Shown: positions 10,452-22,703, numbered from the stretch's first letter. The stretch is 64,000 nt of DNA from Vigna angularis (GCF_016808095.1 NC_068974.1:21188825-21252824); one strand, 5' to 3'. The notes: generated from the sequence alone by a model not told the origin. Made by a program: numbers and translations.

Positions 10452-12736
10452 TATGATGGACTTAAATGTTATTCTTGAAGTAAAGATTAGAGATTTTCAC
10501 TTGAAGCAATATTCCAGGTAAGGGAGGTGATTCACTAGGAATGCTTAAGTACCAAGCCTTATCCTTGCCAAATATGCTTCTTGCTACTTACTAGAGTCCT
10601 TAGATCAAAATCACTCTTAAATCCACTTAAGTCTTAAAGACAACAAAGAAAACACAAAGCAAAGAAAGAACACAACCTAACTCTAAATTCGGACCCCTAA
10701 GAGAGCTTCCTATTCGCACAAGATATATGCTATCTAGTCGAAGATTGGAAAAACCATTAAAGTGAGGTCTCCTAGGTGAGGCTTAGACTTTGGATCTAAG
10801 ACACACTCACCGTCTACTCAATTTTAGGTTGTGAGACTTCTTTGAGTCTAGTTACAAATGAGGGAAGAGCACTTGTGAACTCTAGCACCTCACTTGCTTG
10901 GATTTGGAACTTACAACCAAAGAAAACAATGGAAATTACAAAGAAAATTTGGTAACTTGGAAAAGGAAAGTTAGAATAGGCTAAGGAACAATGTGTGCAG
11001 CTTTGGTTACTCTCAAAGAACTTGAATCTACTGGATTCTAAACAATTCTCTCAGCTGCAAAGTGATCACTCAAGAACACAACTCTGCAGCAACAATTCTG
11101 CTGGCTGCTGTTTCAGCACTTGCTGCAGCACATTTTGGAAGTGCAGAATTGTCACGGTTTTTCCATCCCAAGTACCATCTTCTTGTCTTTGCTCCTCTTC
11201 ATTGAACCTTCTTTGATGCTTCCAATTGTGATACACCTCCTGAGGTATAAACCACCTACCCAACAAGCCAATTAATCACTGAAAATATCACCTCAAGTGC
11301 TGTAATTTTTCACAACCAAAAGACAGCAACACCAGGAAATTTTTCAAACAGTTGGTGTGCAGAATGTAGAAAAATTCGAAAATCAAGCAATGAAAGTGTT
11401 TTCAAACACGGTGGCACCTCAAATAGATCCTAAGAAGGGTTCTAGATCAGATTTAAACACAAGAAAAGACTTTAAATCAGAATCACACACGAATTGGTTA
11501 TGTATTGAAAATTGACAAAACTGTTTGATGAAATGCCTGCATGAGTTGCACCAGATTTCTGCACCAGATTTTAACAGCAACAATACTATACACTTCACTT
11601 TCGAAACTGATGATGCAATGGTCCTAAGTGCCTTTTAAATATGTAATATCTCTTTGGAATTGTTATCTTGATATTCTAAATGGACCATGGCTTTTACTAC
11701 ATCTAAATGTGATGAATCAAGCAAAGTAATACAGTGTAGAAATTGACAAAAAACCAGCAGCAGAGTCAATTTTTCAATGCAGTAAAATATACCAAATGAA
11801 TAGTACTGCACCTAGTTATTTTCCAATGATTCAAACATGTTTTGATGATGAATTATGACTTGTTGGAACTAATTGGATGCATCAAAACTATATAAAACAG
11901 AAAATTACTACTGCAGTACCAAATTTCAGCTAAATTTAACAACTAGCATGGTCAAATTCTGATTCAAAAGCAATTCTGATTTGAAAACAGAAAAGAGGAG
12001 TTAGAAATGGTATTTGAAAGTTGCACAAATGCAGAAATTCAGTGTTGAGAATGGTTAGCAATGATCTAATACTAACCACACACAATTAGGCAGAATTCAC
12101 TCAAGGAAAACACATGCATCTCGGCTAAATGCTTGGACACTCTTGCCATATGACAAACTATTTGTAATCAACTCATTTCATCTTCCAAACTGTTCAGACA
12201 ATGGATCACTCAACTGCTGTTCAATAGAACAATAAATGACCATAAGACCAGTGGCAATGCAGCACAAAAGAAAACAGAAACTGAAATGCTGTCAGATTTG
12301 AACAACCTGCATAGATTTGAGTTTGAATGGTAGATCTAAACACTTGAGCTCATTTCTGAAGTATTCATTGCTCTTAATTGGTGTAGTCACATTCAAACAA
12401 CTCAGATTTTTGGTAAAACTTGGTTGAAAACCAGACTTGATAACAAAAACAGCAAAGTAACTAACAAGACTTAAGACAAAACCAGAAATGATGTTTAAAT
12501 AGTAAAATAAACTCAAACAACCAATAACAGCCGAATAAAATGAAGGAACACTCAAGCAAAGACAGCTAGTATCCAATGAAAGTAAGAGTAGATCCTAGAC
12601 ACAACAATGATTGATGAAAACAGTGCAGAATTTTCAGAAAACAGTGCAGAATTTTCAGAAAACATCAAGAACAACCAGGAAATTTTTGACAGCAAAGAAA
12701 TGAAAGAAATCTGGACTTATCTCACGGTTCTAAATT
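10452..12736 (-). other. RLG-A long 5' leader
   Basis: About 2.3 kb between the PBS and the gag start, without coding signals. Short stretches resemble the leaders of RLG-B (54272-56729) and RLG-C (57715-60952), supporting one lineage. Long leaders occur in several plant gypsy families. Confidence 0.7.
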
Positions 12737-12737
12737 G

Positions 12738-12755
12738 AACCTGGCTCTGATACCA
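12738..12755 (-). other. RLG-A primer-binding site (tRNA-iMet)
   Basis: The minus strand reads TGGTATCAGAGCCAGGTT two bases after the 5' LTR. It begins with the iMet complement TGGTATCAGAGC. Confidence 0.9.
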
Positions 12756-12757
12756 CT

Positions 12758-13524
12758 TGATGCATCAAGGAGGATGCATAGGCGCAGATCCGTGAGACTG
12801 GAGGAAGCAACCAGCTCTGCTGCAACTGAAGAATCAATGGAACAATCAAGAAAAGCTTGGTGCAGTGCTGGATCAGTTGTAGCCGAGAAGGCTCTCTGTT
12901 TTGGCTGGACTGAGTGAAATGTATGCAGCGGATTGAAGTGATTATGGTGAGGTGAAATGGAAGTTTGCTTGAGGGAATGGTAGACTATCTTAGGCGGCTT
13001 CCACAATGGAAGAAGATAGCAATGGAAAAGCAAGCAAGTAGAGATGACTTTCGGATGAGAGAAAATTGCAAAGTGCAGAATTCATCTTCTATATATTTCC
13101 AAAAGTGAAATACATGCTTAGCCCAGGAGATTATATAGCTAAATCTCAAGTCCAGGCAATGCTTATACATGTGAGGTAAGTAGATCCATAAAATACGGAT
13201 CAAATGCCACCTCACCCACATGTGCAAAATGTGATAGATTTCTAGAAGCCATATTATTCACGTGGCTTATTACATAGGCGCATAAGGGAATTAAAATAAG
13301 CTAATACTACCCCTTAGGCTACTATGCACACCCCCCCCCCCCCATGTGCCAAAGTCCACTTTTACCCTTCTCCATGTTTTGGCATCTTAAAAGCATCTTC
13401 TAGATCTCCAATCTTCCATCCAAAGATAGCAAAGAGGGTTTGGCCTTTGGGAGGGTACTCATCTTGTAGTTTCTTAATCATCCCTCTTGTGATAGGCCCA
13501 ATGGTGCTAGGCCTTCTTGTATCA
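12758..13524 (-). repeat. RLG-A 5' LTR
   Basis: 767 bp, paired with 5218-5985. It ends TTGTATCA, followed by TSD TAACA. Confidence 0.95.
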
Positions 13525-13559
13525 TAACATCCATCAGTAGATGCTATCTCAGCTCCTCA

Positions 13560-14722
13560 TCAACCCATGCTGTCATCTGAATCTTCCTCCTCTTCATCAT
13601 CCTCAGCATCAACATCTTCAAACTCATCATCATCATCATCATCCTCTATAGCAGAAGCTCCAGCTGCTCCAGCTTCACTGCCATGGGCTTGCTCCTCTGG
13701 CCATGCAACCACGTTATGAAACTCATCCATGGTCCACCTATGTGTTGGGGTGTATCATACATCCCAATAATCATCTCAGCTGTGGCCACCTGCTCTCTGT
13801 GAATAGACTGCATCTGGGCATCTATAAGAGACATATACATATCCCTTATCTGAATGGCTTTGCCTCATAAGGCTCTCCAGATGCCTGGCTATGTGGTGGT
13901 CCCCTCGCTTTGCGAGGACAGCGGGGTGGTACTGGCTGAGCTACCTCTTCACCTCCACAATACTGTCTGTAATAGGCCTCATCAATAACTTTCCTAGGCC
14001 TCTCAAATGGTGGTGCAGAGATGTTCACCCCAACTAGCTCACATAAGTGTGTAATCAAAGAGGGATGCCCCAGAGGTGCTTTGTTGTTCATAGTGTTGGC
14101 TCATACTTGTATTTCATTAGCTATAACCTGTCGAATGTTAATGCTCAGCCCTCTGAGCACACAGTACAAGAGAAGCGCCCTGCTGATAGTTATGTCTGAG
14201 CATGTGAGCATGGCTGGATGCTGGCATGAGAAAATGGCATCCAATACTTTGCTAGAGGAGTCAGATCAATTCTCCTGATGTTCACTACAACACCATTCCT
14301 ATTTCTCTGAAAGTGTCCACCAGGCACACATAGCACACTTTCCACATCACCAAAGTCTGCTCCTTTTTCCATATTGACAGCAAACTGACACTGCTCACCA
14401 GCCCATTCAGTATTTAAGAATCTACTAATGGAATCAGGGTCATACCGAATGACGTGTCCTCTAACATAGCTCAGATAATCTTCAGCAGGATGATCACCCA
14501 ACCTTCTTGCGTTGGTGTAGAATTCTTTTACCACTACTATGTTAGCTGGTGCAGGGTAAGTGGCTAGTCTCCCCCAATTCCTGTTCTCCAATTGCTCCCC
14601 AAACTGTGGAGCAAAGTCAGGTATCAATCCAGCCTTCATTTCCATTAAAAGCCTCCTATCTTGGACAACTTTGAAGTGGCGCTCATGCTTGCATGAAAGG
14701 AACTTGTTAGCATAGGAGCGTT
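13560..14722 (-). pseudogene. RLG-1 ORF2 (plant transposon protein), main part
   Basis: Read on the minus strand, this is the 'putative plant transposon protein' frame that accompanies Athila/Ogre-like and related elements; its function is not known. Recognisable pieces in order are: YANKFLSCKHERHF, GLIPDFAPQFGEQL, NRNWGRLATYP, VVKEFYTNARRL, VRGHVIRYDPDSI and MNNKAPLGHPSLITHLCELV. An acidic C-terminus (runs of D and E) ends SMG-stop at 13560. There are frameshifts near 14195, 13845 and 13745 and a TGA before MNNK. The 5' end is separated by the LTR relic and lies at 16132-16181. Confidence 0.82.
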
Positions 14723-16131
14723 TGATAACGGTTTAAAACCGTTATTTTTATACGTAATTTTGATACTTAATGCACCCTTTTTGGCTTAGAAGCTTGCTTG
14801 GACTCATGATTTTGTTTTAGTTTTGTGAATAAGAGAGTTGAGGATATGCTTTATGATTTTATCACTAAATTTCCTTGATTTTGTAGGTTTTTGGAATGAT
14901 TTGAAAGAAGATTTAAAGTACCGAATGATTGGAATGCAGAAAAGTCAACCAGTCAACCAGAAAAGTCAACCAGTCAACCATAATGCTGAAAAGTCAACCA
15001 GAATACAGAAAAAGTTCCGCTGAGCGGTAAAATACCGATGAACGCCACTTTTCAGGTGCCAAAATCACCGCTGAGGGGCAAAAACAACAGCTGGGGGCAA
15101 AATGGATCATGCGCTATTACCGCTCAACGGTAAAATACCGCTGAGCGCCATTCTAAGTGGGCTTGGACCGATTTTCTTTTGTTTTTTTGGGCTTGGACTT
15201 GTTTTCTATTATTTTTATGCCCTATTTAAGGACTTGCACATCCTAGGGTTTGTATCTTTTGATGGCTTAAGCACAGAAACACATTTTTCACCCCTTGGGG
15301 GTAGATTTGGGGATGGTGACAGCTCTTCGCTTCTCTTCCTCGATTTTTTCTATCTCTTCCATTCTTTCATTCCATTATTCATCTAGTTTTTCCATGACGT
15401 TGGAGGCTAAACCCTATTTTTGTTAGGAAAGATGTAACCTTTGTAAACTCTCATGTATTGAATTTGTGTTTAAAAATCTTGTTTAAGATACATGCTTTCT
15501 TTCATCATTAGTTAGGGTTTTTCCTCTTTGCTCAAAGCTTGCATTGTTTAACTCATTCGATGTCATGATTATTGATTTTAGTGATATGGACACATACGGT
15601 AAAATCTAGATCCGGGGAATTTCTCCCAAAAGTAATATCGCCTAGACATAGGGATATGAGGGTTGGTTGCCTTTAAGCTTCTGTGCTTCAGAATTAATTA
15701 TTAGGGATGCTAGGAATTGTATGAACTCATAATTTAGGATAGGCTTTCTTCGCAAGGTAAATTAGAAAGTGGCATTAACATTAATGTAAAAGAAATATGA
15801 ATTCTTATATGCATGAGAGTGAATTAGGTTAAATCTAAACCCCAACAACAATATCATCAACTTCATCCATTCTTTCTTGTGTTTAACCTCAATTGATCAA
15901 ATCGCATTCATGCATTCATGTTTATTTTATTGCATTTACATTTAAAACCCAAAAATATGTTCTTTAGAGTCTTAATTAGTTGAGTAATCACATAACTGTT
16001 TAGTGCCGTGAGTCTCTTGGGAAAACGATACTTGGTCTTACCATGTTTATTACTTGATACGATTCGGTACACTTGCCGAGGGTTAAACAAGTTTTTGGCG
16101 CCGTTTTTCAGTGTTCAGAAATTTGTCATCA
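14723..16131 (+). mobile_element. LTR relic with PBS-like tail, inside RLG-1 ORF2
   Basis: It is flanked by GCGTT (14718-14722 and 16132-16136), and removing it restores the ORF2 frame across KEPERSYANKF. Bases 14723-16089 are a complete LTR (TGATAACGG...GTTAAACA) of the same broad type as RLG-1's LTR and the solo LTR at 29239, here in plus orientation. The last 42 bp contain TTTGGCGCCGTT, the start of a tRNA-Asp type PBS, and end TCATCA. So this is not a clean solo LTR: it keeps the PBS end of an internal region. It includes a tandem AAAGTCAACCAG stretch (about 14938-15003) and a TATA-like CTATTTAAGG near 15221. Confidence 0.8.
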
Positions 16132-16181
16132 GCGTTCTGGTTCCTTATCCTTCCTTTGGATCCTATAGTCTTAATTCTCAT
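16132..16181 (-). pseudogene. RLG-1 ORF2, N-terminal fragment
   Basis: The minus-strand ATG at 16179-16181 opens MRIKTIGSK. After a one-base shift it continues KDKEPER into the part at 14722 once the LTR relic and one GCGTT are removed. Confidence 0.65.
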
Positions 16182-17484
16182 CCCTACATCAAACACAATT
16201 CACAAAACCACAAGAAATATCATTGAGTATTAGTAAACCATAAGCAACATCCTAAAACCATTCCTAATCACCGCTGAGGGCAAACAATACCCCTCAGCAC
16301 AACCTGTACAACAAGCCAACAACCAAAAGATCACAAAAAATCAACTTGTCAGAATCGCGCTTAGGGTTAATTTCCGTTGAGCGACGATTCTGCAGATTTT
16401 TCAAAATCATTTTTAAAAACATCCTAATCTCCACCCACTTGCAATCTTCCCAGTTCCAAACCCAAATCAAGCATTTTAATTGGTTCAAACAACAATTAAT
16501 TCATCTAATCATGCATAGAAATCAAAATCCCTAAAGAATCATGCTTAAACAACCATGTTCATATCAATTCATGCTTTTAAGAACCCTAGAATGAAAATGC
16601 TTGAACTTACTTGGGTGGAGATGCTAGATGAGTGAAAAAATCTCTAAGAATGTGAACAAATCAGCCCCCAACAACAATGCTCTCACGAAACCCCAAACTT
16701 GGATGGAAACTTAGTGCAAAAGTGAGTGAAAGAGAGGTTTCGTGAAGGGGGAAGAAGAGAAAAGTGGAGAGAACTCTTGGAAAAGTGCTTGAAATTTGTG
16801 TGGGAAGAGGAAAATCTGAAAACAGAAGCAAAACCGCGCCCTAGAGTATAAAAATACCCAAATAGGCCTAATCTCGCCGAGCGCAAATGAGCCAAACCAG
16901 CCCACATAACTCTGCAGTGCTGGCGCTCAGCGGAAATTTTCGCTGAGCGGCATGTGTGGCACCTCTTCTTCTTCTTCTTCCTAGCTCGCCCTAGGTGTCT
17001 TATAATCAAGCCTCTTACTCTCCTTATGCATTTATGTTCTCACATCACTCATGCATTCCATTCCTATCATGCATCTAAAGCAGAATCAAAACAAACAAAT
17101 ACAAATAAAGTAAATCAACTGGGTTGCCTCCCAGGTAGCGCTTGTTTAACGTCACGAGCCTGACCCAAAATCCTCCAGCACCCTTCAGTAAGTGCAAACC
17201 TTTCTGACCAACACCCATCAGTAGGTGTAAACAAACGTAGTATCCTTCAGTAGATACTCAACCACCTAACATGCATTAGTAGATGCTATACCACAAAATC
17301 TCAAACAAAAATCAATGTCCATAGTTTATAAAATTACATAACCAAAATAAAAAATTAATGTTCTGAAATCACTCGGGTGCCTCCCAGTAAGCGCTCTTTC
17401 ATTGTCACTAGCTTGACCTAATAAAGTTCAAGTTCCATCTTCAATGTTGGTGTTCCTTTTTATTTCATCACACCAACTCATCAG
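16182..17484 (-). other. RLG-1 spacer between ORF1 and ORF2
   Basis: Non-coding on both strands as far as I can tell. It has scattered CCGCTGAGCGG-like palindromes (for example near 16270, 16920 and 16940). Two diverged copies of a GTTGCCTCCCAG-TAGCGCT block lie at about 17122-17165 and 17371-17415. No RT, RNase H or integrase remnant is visible, so the pol region is absent and not just mutated. Confidence 0.65.
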
Positions 17485-17561
17485 CTATTTCCAGTCCACC
17501 TTTTTGACTATCCTTGAATATGGAGCTTCAATCTTTATCACTCCATTCTCTTTATAGTATT
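17485..17561 (-). pseudogene. RLG-1 ORF1, C-terminal end
   Basis: Reads YYKENGVIKIEAPYSRIVKK, then VDWK-stop. It joins LWVVK on the other side of CACTA-1 exactly when the CACTA element and one ATT copy are removed. Confidence 0.8.
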
Positions 17562-18662
17562 CACTAGTGCAAAAAAGACCTTTGACGTCACCCTTTAGAC
17601 GTCTGACCATCGAATATCCAACGTAAAAAATGACCGGTGGCATTTTTCGTAAATAAAACAACTATTTAGACGTCGGTTATGGAAGGGCCCGACGTCTAAA
17701 TACTCATATACGTTGGCTCCCCCGAATAGACGCCAAAACTAAACGAAAAAGTTAAAAAAAATAATTTTTTATTCTATTTAGACGTCTATTATGGAGGGAA
17801 CCGACTTTTGAAGCACTTTAGACGTCTGTTAATTGGGGGAACTGACGTCTAAACTGTAAATCCAGAAATTTAAAAAGTCACTTTTTGACTCCGTTTAGAC
17901 GTCTAATCCCGCCACTCCGACTTCTAAAGCACTTTAGACGTCTGTTAATTGGGGGAACCGACGTCTAAACCCTAAACCCAGAAATTTAAAAAGTCACTTT
18001 TTGACTCCGTTTAGACGTTTGATCCCACCACTCCGACTTCTGAAGCACTTTAGATGTCTGTTTATTGGGGGAACCGACGTCTAAATTTTGGCATTAAAAC
18101 ACCGTGAACGCGAGACAGCCGTTACGCGCACTCATTGTTCATCATTTTCGTCGCGTTTTCTCTCTATGGGTTACGCTTTTCAGGTTCGTTTTCTCACTTT
18201 TGCACCGCTTTAAATTAATTTTACTCCGATTACATCACTCTTTGATGCATTATCTTTCATTTGAACTGATTAAAATGCATTTTCGTTGGGTTTTGGTGCA
18301 GTTATTCTCGTGTCTTTAGGCGGCGTTCTATGGCGGCGATTTCTTGCATTTTGTACTCCTCCAATTCCCTCCACTACATTTTTAAAACCATCCAATAAAA
18401 AAAATGTACAATACATTCTCTTCAACTAAAATATAAAGTTGTAAACTCGAATCACCATGAGTTAGGAGCAACCTCAGAGACGTCTAACCTGTATGGATCA
18501 GATGTCTATATAGACGTCGGACCTATATAGGTCTGACGTCTATAGAGACGTCTGACCTAAAGGGTCCGACGTCTCATTAAAGTCACCCATATAGACGTCG
18601 GACAGAGATCAGACGTTAAAAGCCCAAAATAACAGATGTCTAAAGTCCTTTTTGCACTAGTG
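17562..18662. mobile_element. CACTA-1: 1.1-kb non-autonomous CACTA transposon
   Basis: It begins CACTAGTGCAAAAA and ends TTTTTGCACTAGTG, with a perfect 3-bp TSD ATT at 17559-17561 and 18663-18665. Both subterminal regions are full of TTTAGACGTC motifs in both orientations, as in CACTA-2. The middle (about 18100-18330) looks like the 5' leader of a longer relative. There is no transposase. It interrupts RLG-1 ORF1 in the codon after LWVVK. Confidence 0.95.
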
Positions 18663-21080
18663 ATTTCACAACCCACAACTTGTTCTTGAATCTTACAAGT
18701 GTACCAAGTTTGAGTTGTTCCTCCATCAAGTCATTATGAACCTTCCTTCCTTTGCCATCTTTTTCTTCTTCCCTAACCTGTGACAAAAAACAATTTTTAC
18801 CTTTGAAGCCTGGCTTTGCAGCCTTTGAACTAGTCAAGGGTGCATCTTTACATGCAGCTTTATGACTAGCCTCCTTCTCTTGAATATACTACTCCTCTTT
18901 GAAGACATTAAAGATCAACTTCTCTCCTCGGTCTTGAAGCACTATAGTCCCTTCATCCACATTGATGATTACCTTTGCCGTTTTCATAAACGGTCTTCCA
19001 AGAATGATTGGAACCTTATCATCCTCCTTCATCTCCATCACCACAAAGTCCACCAGGAATTTTAATGTGTCAATACACACCACAACATCTTCCACCATAC
19101 CACAGGGCTTCTTTAAAGATCCATCTGCCATTAGCAAGGTTACCTTTGTTGGCTTGACTTCAAGATCACCAAATCTTTCAAGCAGAGATAAAGACATCAA
19201 ATTAATACTTGACCCTAAATCAATTAAGGCTTTCCTTATTTTGTCCTTCCCTATGACAAAAGGAATAGTAAAGCTTCTTGGATCCTTCACTTTTGGAGGA
19301 AGTGGCTTCTTCTCAATAACACTACAATCTCCTTTTTCATCTAGAAATTTCTTCTTTATGGAGACTTGCTTCATGTGCTTTGCATAAGTTGGAATTTGCT
19401 GTAATGCTTCATTCACAGGTATTGAAATCTCCAATTACCTGAAGATATCTTTAAAGCGCCCATATTGTCTCTCTTTTTCAATCTTTTCACTCCCCTTAGG
19501 GTAAGGAAGAATTTTATCACTTTTCTCTATCTTTTTCTCTCCCCTCTTCTTGTCTTTCTCTTTTCTCTCATCTCTTTCTTTTCTCTCTTCTTTTTCTTCT
19601 TTTATTACTAACTCAACTCTTTTTTTTTCATCATCCACCCTCTCATCATCTGCACTTACAATAACTTTGCACTCTTCCTTAGGGTTAACCTCAGTATTAG
19701 CCCCAAAATTCTTCTCAGGCTTCTCCTTTAAATCCTTAGCCATTTGGCCAATCTGGATCTCCATATTTCTAATTGTAGCTTTAGTACTTTTATGGTTGGA
19801 GATGGTCACCTGAATAAATTGCTGAAGAGTTTCTTCAAGCTTTGATGATTTCTCATTTAATGCAGATATTTGTTGCCAAATTGATGGTTGCTGTTATGGT
19901 CTAATGAATTGTCCTGCTTGTCCGACTTGTCCATTCTGACCTTGACCCATGCTTGGGTGTGATTTCCATCCTTGATTATAATTCCCTTGACGGTAAGGAA
20001 ATTGATTAGCCATGAAATTGACATGTTTTAAAGCTTCCACTGGAAAAGCGCATTGACCATTGATATGGTCACCACCACACAGTTCACAAAGTTGTTGTTG
20101 GACCTGTGCAACACTCTTTAGCTCCTTTGGCAACTGATCAAGTGTCTTTGTCAAATTCTTCAACTGTTGAGTTATGATTTTGTTCTGTGCAAGCAAGGCA
20201 TCATTTGATTGCAATTGTAAAACTCCCTTCTGTTGAAAGATGCGTCTCTCTCATTATGCATCTCATTGTCATTAACAACCATATTATCAATCAATTCAGT
20301 GGCTTCCTTTGGAGTTTTTCATTTGATATTACCTCCAATTGAGGCATCTAGCATCAACTTGGTTTATGAACCAAGACCTCCAAGGAAAAGAATGACTACT
20401 ATTGCTTTGTCAAAGCCATGAGTGGGCGTCTTTCTTAACAAGCTCTTGTATCTATTCCAGGCTTGACCTAACGTCTCCTCCATGCCTTGTCTAGAAGAAG
20501 AGATCTCTTGCTTCCCTTTGTTGATTTTAGATTGTGGGAAGTACTTGTTTAAGAACTTTGAAACTACGACTTCCCATTCAGTAAAACTTTCCTCTAGAAA
20601 ATAATTCAACCATAACTTAGCATTGCCTCCCAATGAGAAAGGAAACAAACTAAGCTTTATTGCTTCATCTGGCCCACCATTGATCTTTACAGTGTTGCAA
20701 ATCTCGTTGAATATGGTGAGATGTTCAAATGGACTTTCATGTGATAGCCCATTAAATTGGTTGCTCTTGACCAACTATATCAACGCCGGTTTCACCTCCA
20801 TGTTTGCAGCATTGACCCTCGGCCTAGCAATGCTATTAAAGTGATGAGAGCCAACAACTTTGGTGTAATCCGCCAGAGTACGTCTACCATTGTTCTCCTC
20901 TGCCATATCCTCAGTGCTTTGGTTGGACCTTTGTGGTGAAGGTTGTAGAAGTGTTTCCGAAGAAGGAAATAGTTCTCTAGAAGTTTGAATCCTCCTTCTC
21001 CTTCTACTTTCGTCCAATCCTTCAAGAAGAGGATCCGAAATTTCCTTGCTTCTAGTCCGAATTGTACCCTGCATACACAA
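18663..21080 (-). pseudogene. RLG-1 ORF1: gag and protease
   Basis: An Athila-type gag in pieces. The leader (RTRSK...) is followed by the core NQFNGLSHESPFEHLTIFNE, then FPFSLGGNAKLWLNYF and KYFPQSKINKGKQEISS. A CELCGGDHINGQC zinc-binding-like motif and an acidic, Lys-rich linker come next, and then a retropepsin-like domain (ALIDLGSSINLMSLS, later VPIILGRPFM). In-frame stops occur near 20775, 20364, 19894, 19435 and 18889, with a frameshift near 20235. The protease active site is DLGSS where family members usually have D-T/S-G. The frame ends in LVRFKNKLWVVK before CACTA-1. No RT follows. This makes RLG-1 a gag-protease-only element. Confidence 0.85.
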
Positions 21081-21314
21081 GGAAAAAGTCCCTATAAAAA
21101 TTTGTTAGCACAAAAAGATAGAAAAGATAAACTAAAAGGATAGAAAGATAAAGATTAAGAACAGAAGATAAGAAGATAAAAGAATAAAAACTAAAACAAT
21201 CAAAAGATAAACTAAAAAGATAAAAAGATAAAGATAAAAACAAAGATAGAAAGATAAAAAAAATCAAGTCAAAGTTAATCATTAATCACACAAATAGAAT
21301 AGTTAAACCGCACG

Positions 21315-21332
21315 TCTCCGGCAACGGCCCCA
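21315..21332 (-). other. RLG-1 primer-binding site (tRNA-Asp type)
   Basis: The minus strand reads TGGGGCCGTTGCCGGAGA, two mismatches from the tRNA-Asp complement TGGCGCCGTTGCCGGGGA used by Athila-like elements. It lies 6 bp from the 5' LTR. Confidence 0.85.
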
Positions 21333-21338
21333 AAAACT

Positions 21339-21613
21339 TACTAACCCTCGACAAGTGTAACTGAATCGTATCAAGTAATAATAAAATTATAAGACCAAGT
21401 ATCGTTTCCCAAAGGACTCACGGCCTAAACAGTTATGTGATTAGTTAATTAAATAAGACTTGTAAAACAAATTCTTGTAATTTGAATGCAAATGCCGAAA
21501 AGTAAATATGAATGCATGTATTGATCAATTGGATCAAAAGAAGCAAAACATGATTAAAATATATGATGATGATGATGTTGTTGGGGGTTTTCAATTCATC
21601 CTATCCACTCTCA
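21339..21613 (-). repeat. RLG-1 5' LTR, part 1
   Basis: Matches 3027-3300. It is interrupted by RLC-2 (TSD TCTCA) and continues at 26187. Confidence 0.9.
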
Positions 21614-22703
21614 TGTCAGGAGCGGCTGCAGCGGAATGGTTAGCGTGGAATAACAAACCAAGAGGGTTTTTAATACTAACTTGTGCCTTTTAATTTCTAC
21701 TCAGTTAAACTTACTTAGCAATTAATATTGACAAACAAAGAGAGTAAGGTTGAGAGAAATTTGCACAGATGATTTTATCCTGGTTCGGATCTTACCAATC
21801 CTACGTCCAGTCGCTTATCTCAAAACAAGATAAACAGTTTCACTAACACAAAACAATTACAAACTACAATCACAAAGATACAATTTGTAAAAGTTTAGAA
21901 ACCACCTCTCTTGATGCCACAAGAGATGAGACAACACCTCCTTTGAATCTTCACAAAGGATGAAACACTTCCTCCGAATACTTCACGAAGGATGAACTTC
22001 CTCTTCCAAACACCTCCTTAGACACACCAAGGATGAACCAGCTATTCCTCTACCACCGTAGCAGTATATCACCAACTCTATAGACAGAGTTTCCTTAGCT
22101 GAGCAAGAGCACACAATTCTCAAGAGTTTCTGAGTATTTGAGCACAAGGGAAGAGTTTCTCAAGTTGTTGTTGAGAGAAAATGAGAGTCTATTTATAGAC
22201 TCATCCAAAGACTCTTCCATTTTTCGTTTTCAGCCTTTCTTACTGTGTTAATCGATTAGCTACAGTGGTTAATCGATTAACAACCCAACGGATAGTTCAA
22301 CGGCTCTAAAAACGGCTAGTTTTTCAAACGTTCACCGTGTTAATCGATTAACAGCCCTTGTTAATCGATTAACGTTAATCGATTAACAGCCCTTGTTAAT
22401 CGATTAACGTTAATCGATTAACACCCTCTGTTAATCGATTAACACTGCAATGTTGGGCTTCTCCATGGCGCACTGGAACAATCGATTAACACCCTCTGTT
22501 AATCGATTAGCACTGCACAGTTTTGGCTTTTTGGTTTATTTTTACATCACTTTTGAATGCATACATAAAACTACTAATTTTCCTATGTTCAAACAATTAT
22601 TACAAAAGGTTACAAGTCTTCAAAGATCATTCTTCATGAGTCTTGTTTGTTCTTGACTTGATTTGGACATCATCAAAACTTCATCTTCATCATTTTGCTA
22701 ACA
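21614..22703 (-). repeat. RLC-2 3' LTR
   Basis: 1090 bp. About 22246-22512 holds an array of the palindrome TTAATCGATTAA, with two more copies than the other LTR. Confidence 0.93.

Larger units (their letters stand above)
5218..13524 (-). mobile_element. RLG-A: near-complete CRM-like chromovirus (gypsy)
   Basis: An 8.3-kb element in minus orientation with TSD TAACA at 5213-5217 and 13525-13529. Its LTRs (5218-5985 and 12758-13524) differ at only about five bases plus one C-run length change, so insertion is recent. The PBS is initiator-Met tRNA type. A gag-protease frame (8925-10451) and an RT-RNase H-integrase frame (5823-8909) lie in the same register, separated by one TAA. It entered RLG-1 about 30 bp downstream of the ORF2 stop. 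The gag type, the absence of a classical chromodomain and a pol frame running into the 3' LTR fit the CRM clade, by family knowledge. Confidence 0.92.

Noticed and set aside
12292..12576. 94-codon minus-strand frame in the RLG-A leader, with hydrophobic stretches
   Set aside because: No similarity recognised, no counterpart in the RLG-B or RLG-C leaders, composition like the surrounding non-coding leader.
19550..19813. Plus-strand Ser/Phe-rich frame
   Set aside because: It is the complement of the charged linker of RLG-1 ORF1.
22246..22512. Regular short repeats with spacers resembling a CRISPR array
   Set aside because: The repeats are 12-13 bp palindromes in an LTR of a plant retrotransposon, spacers are similar to each other, and no cas genes exist. 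It is an LTR-internal array.
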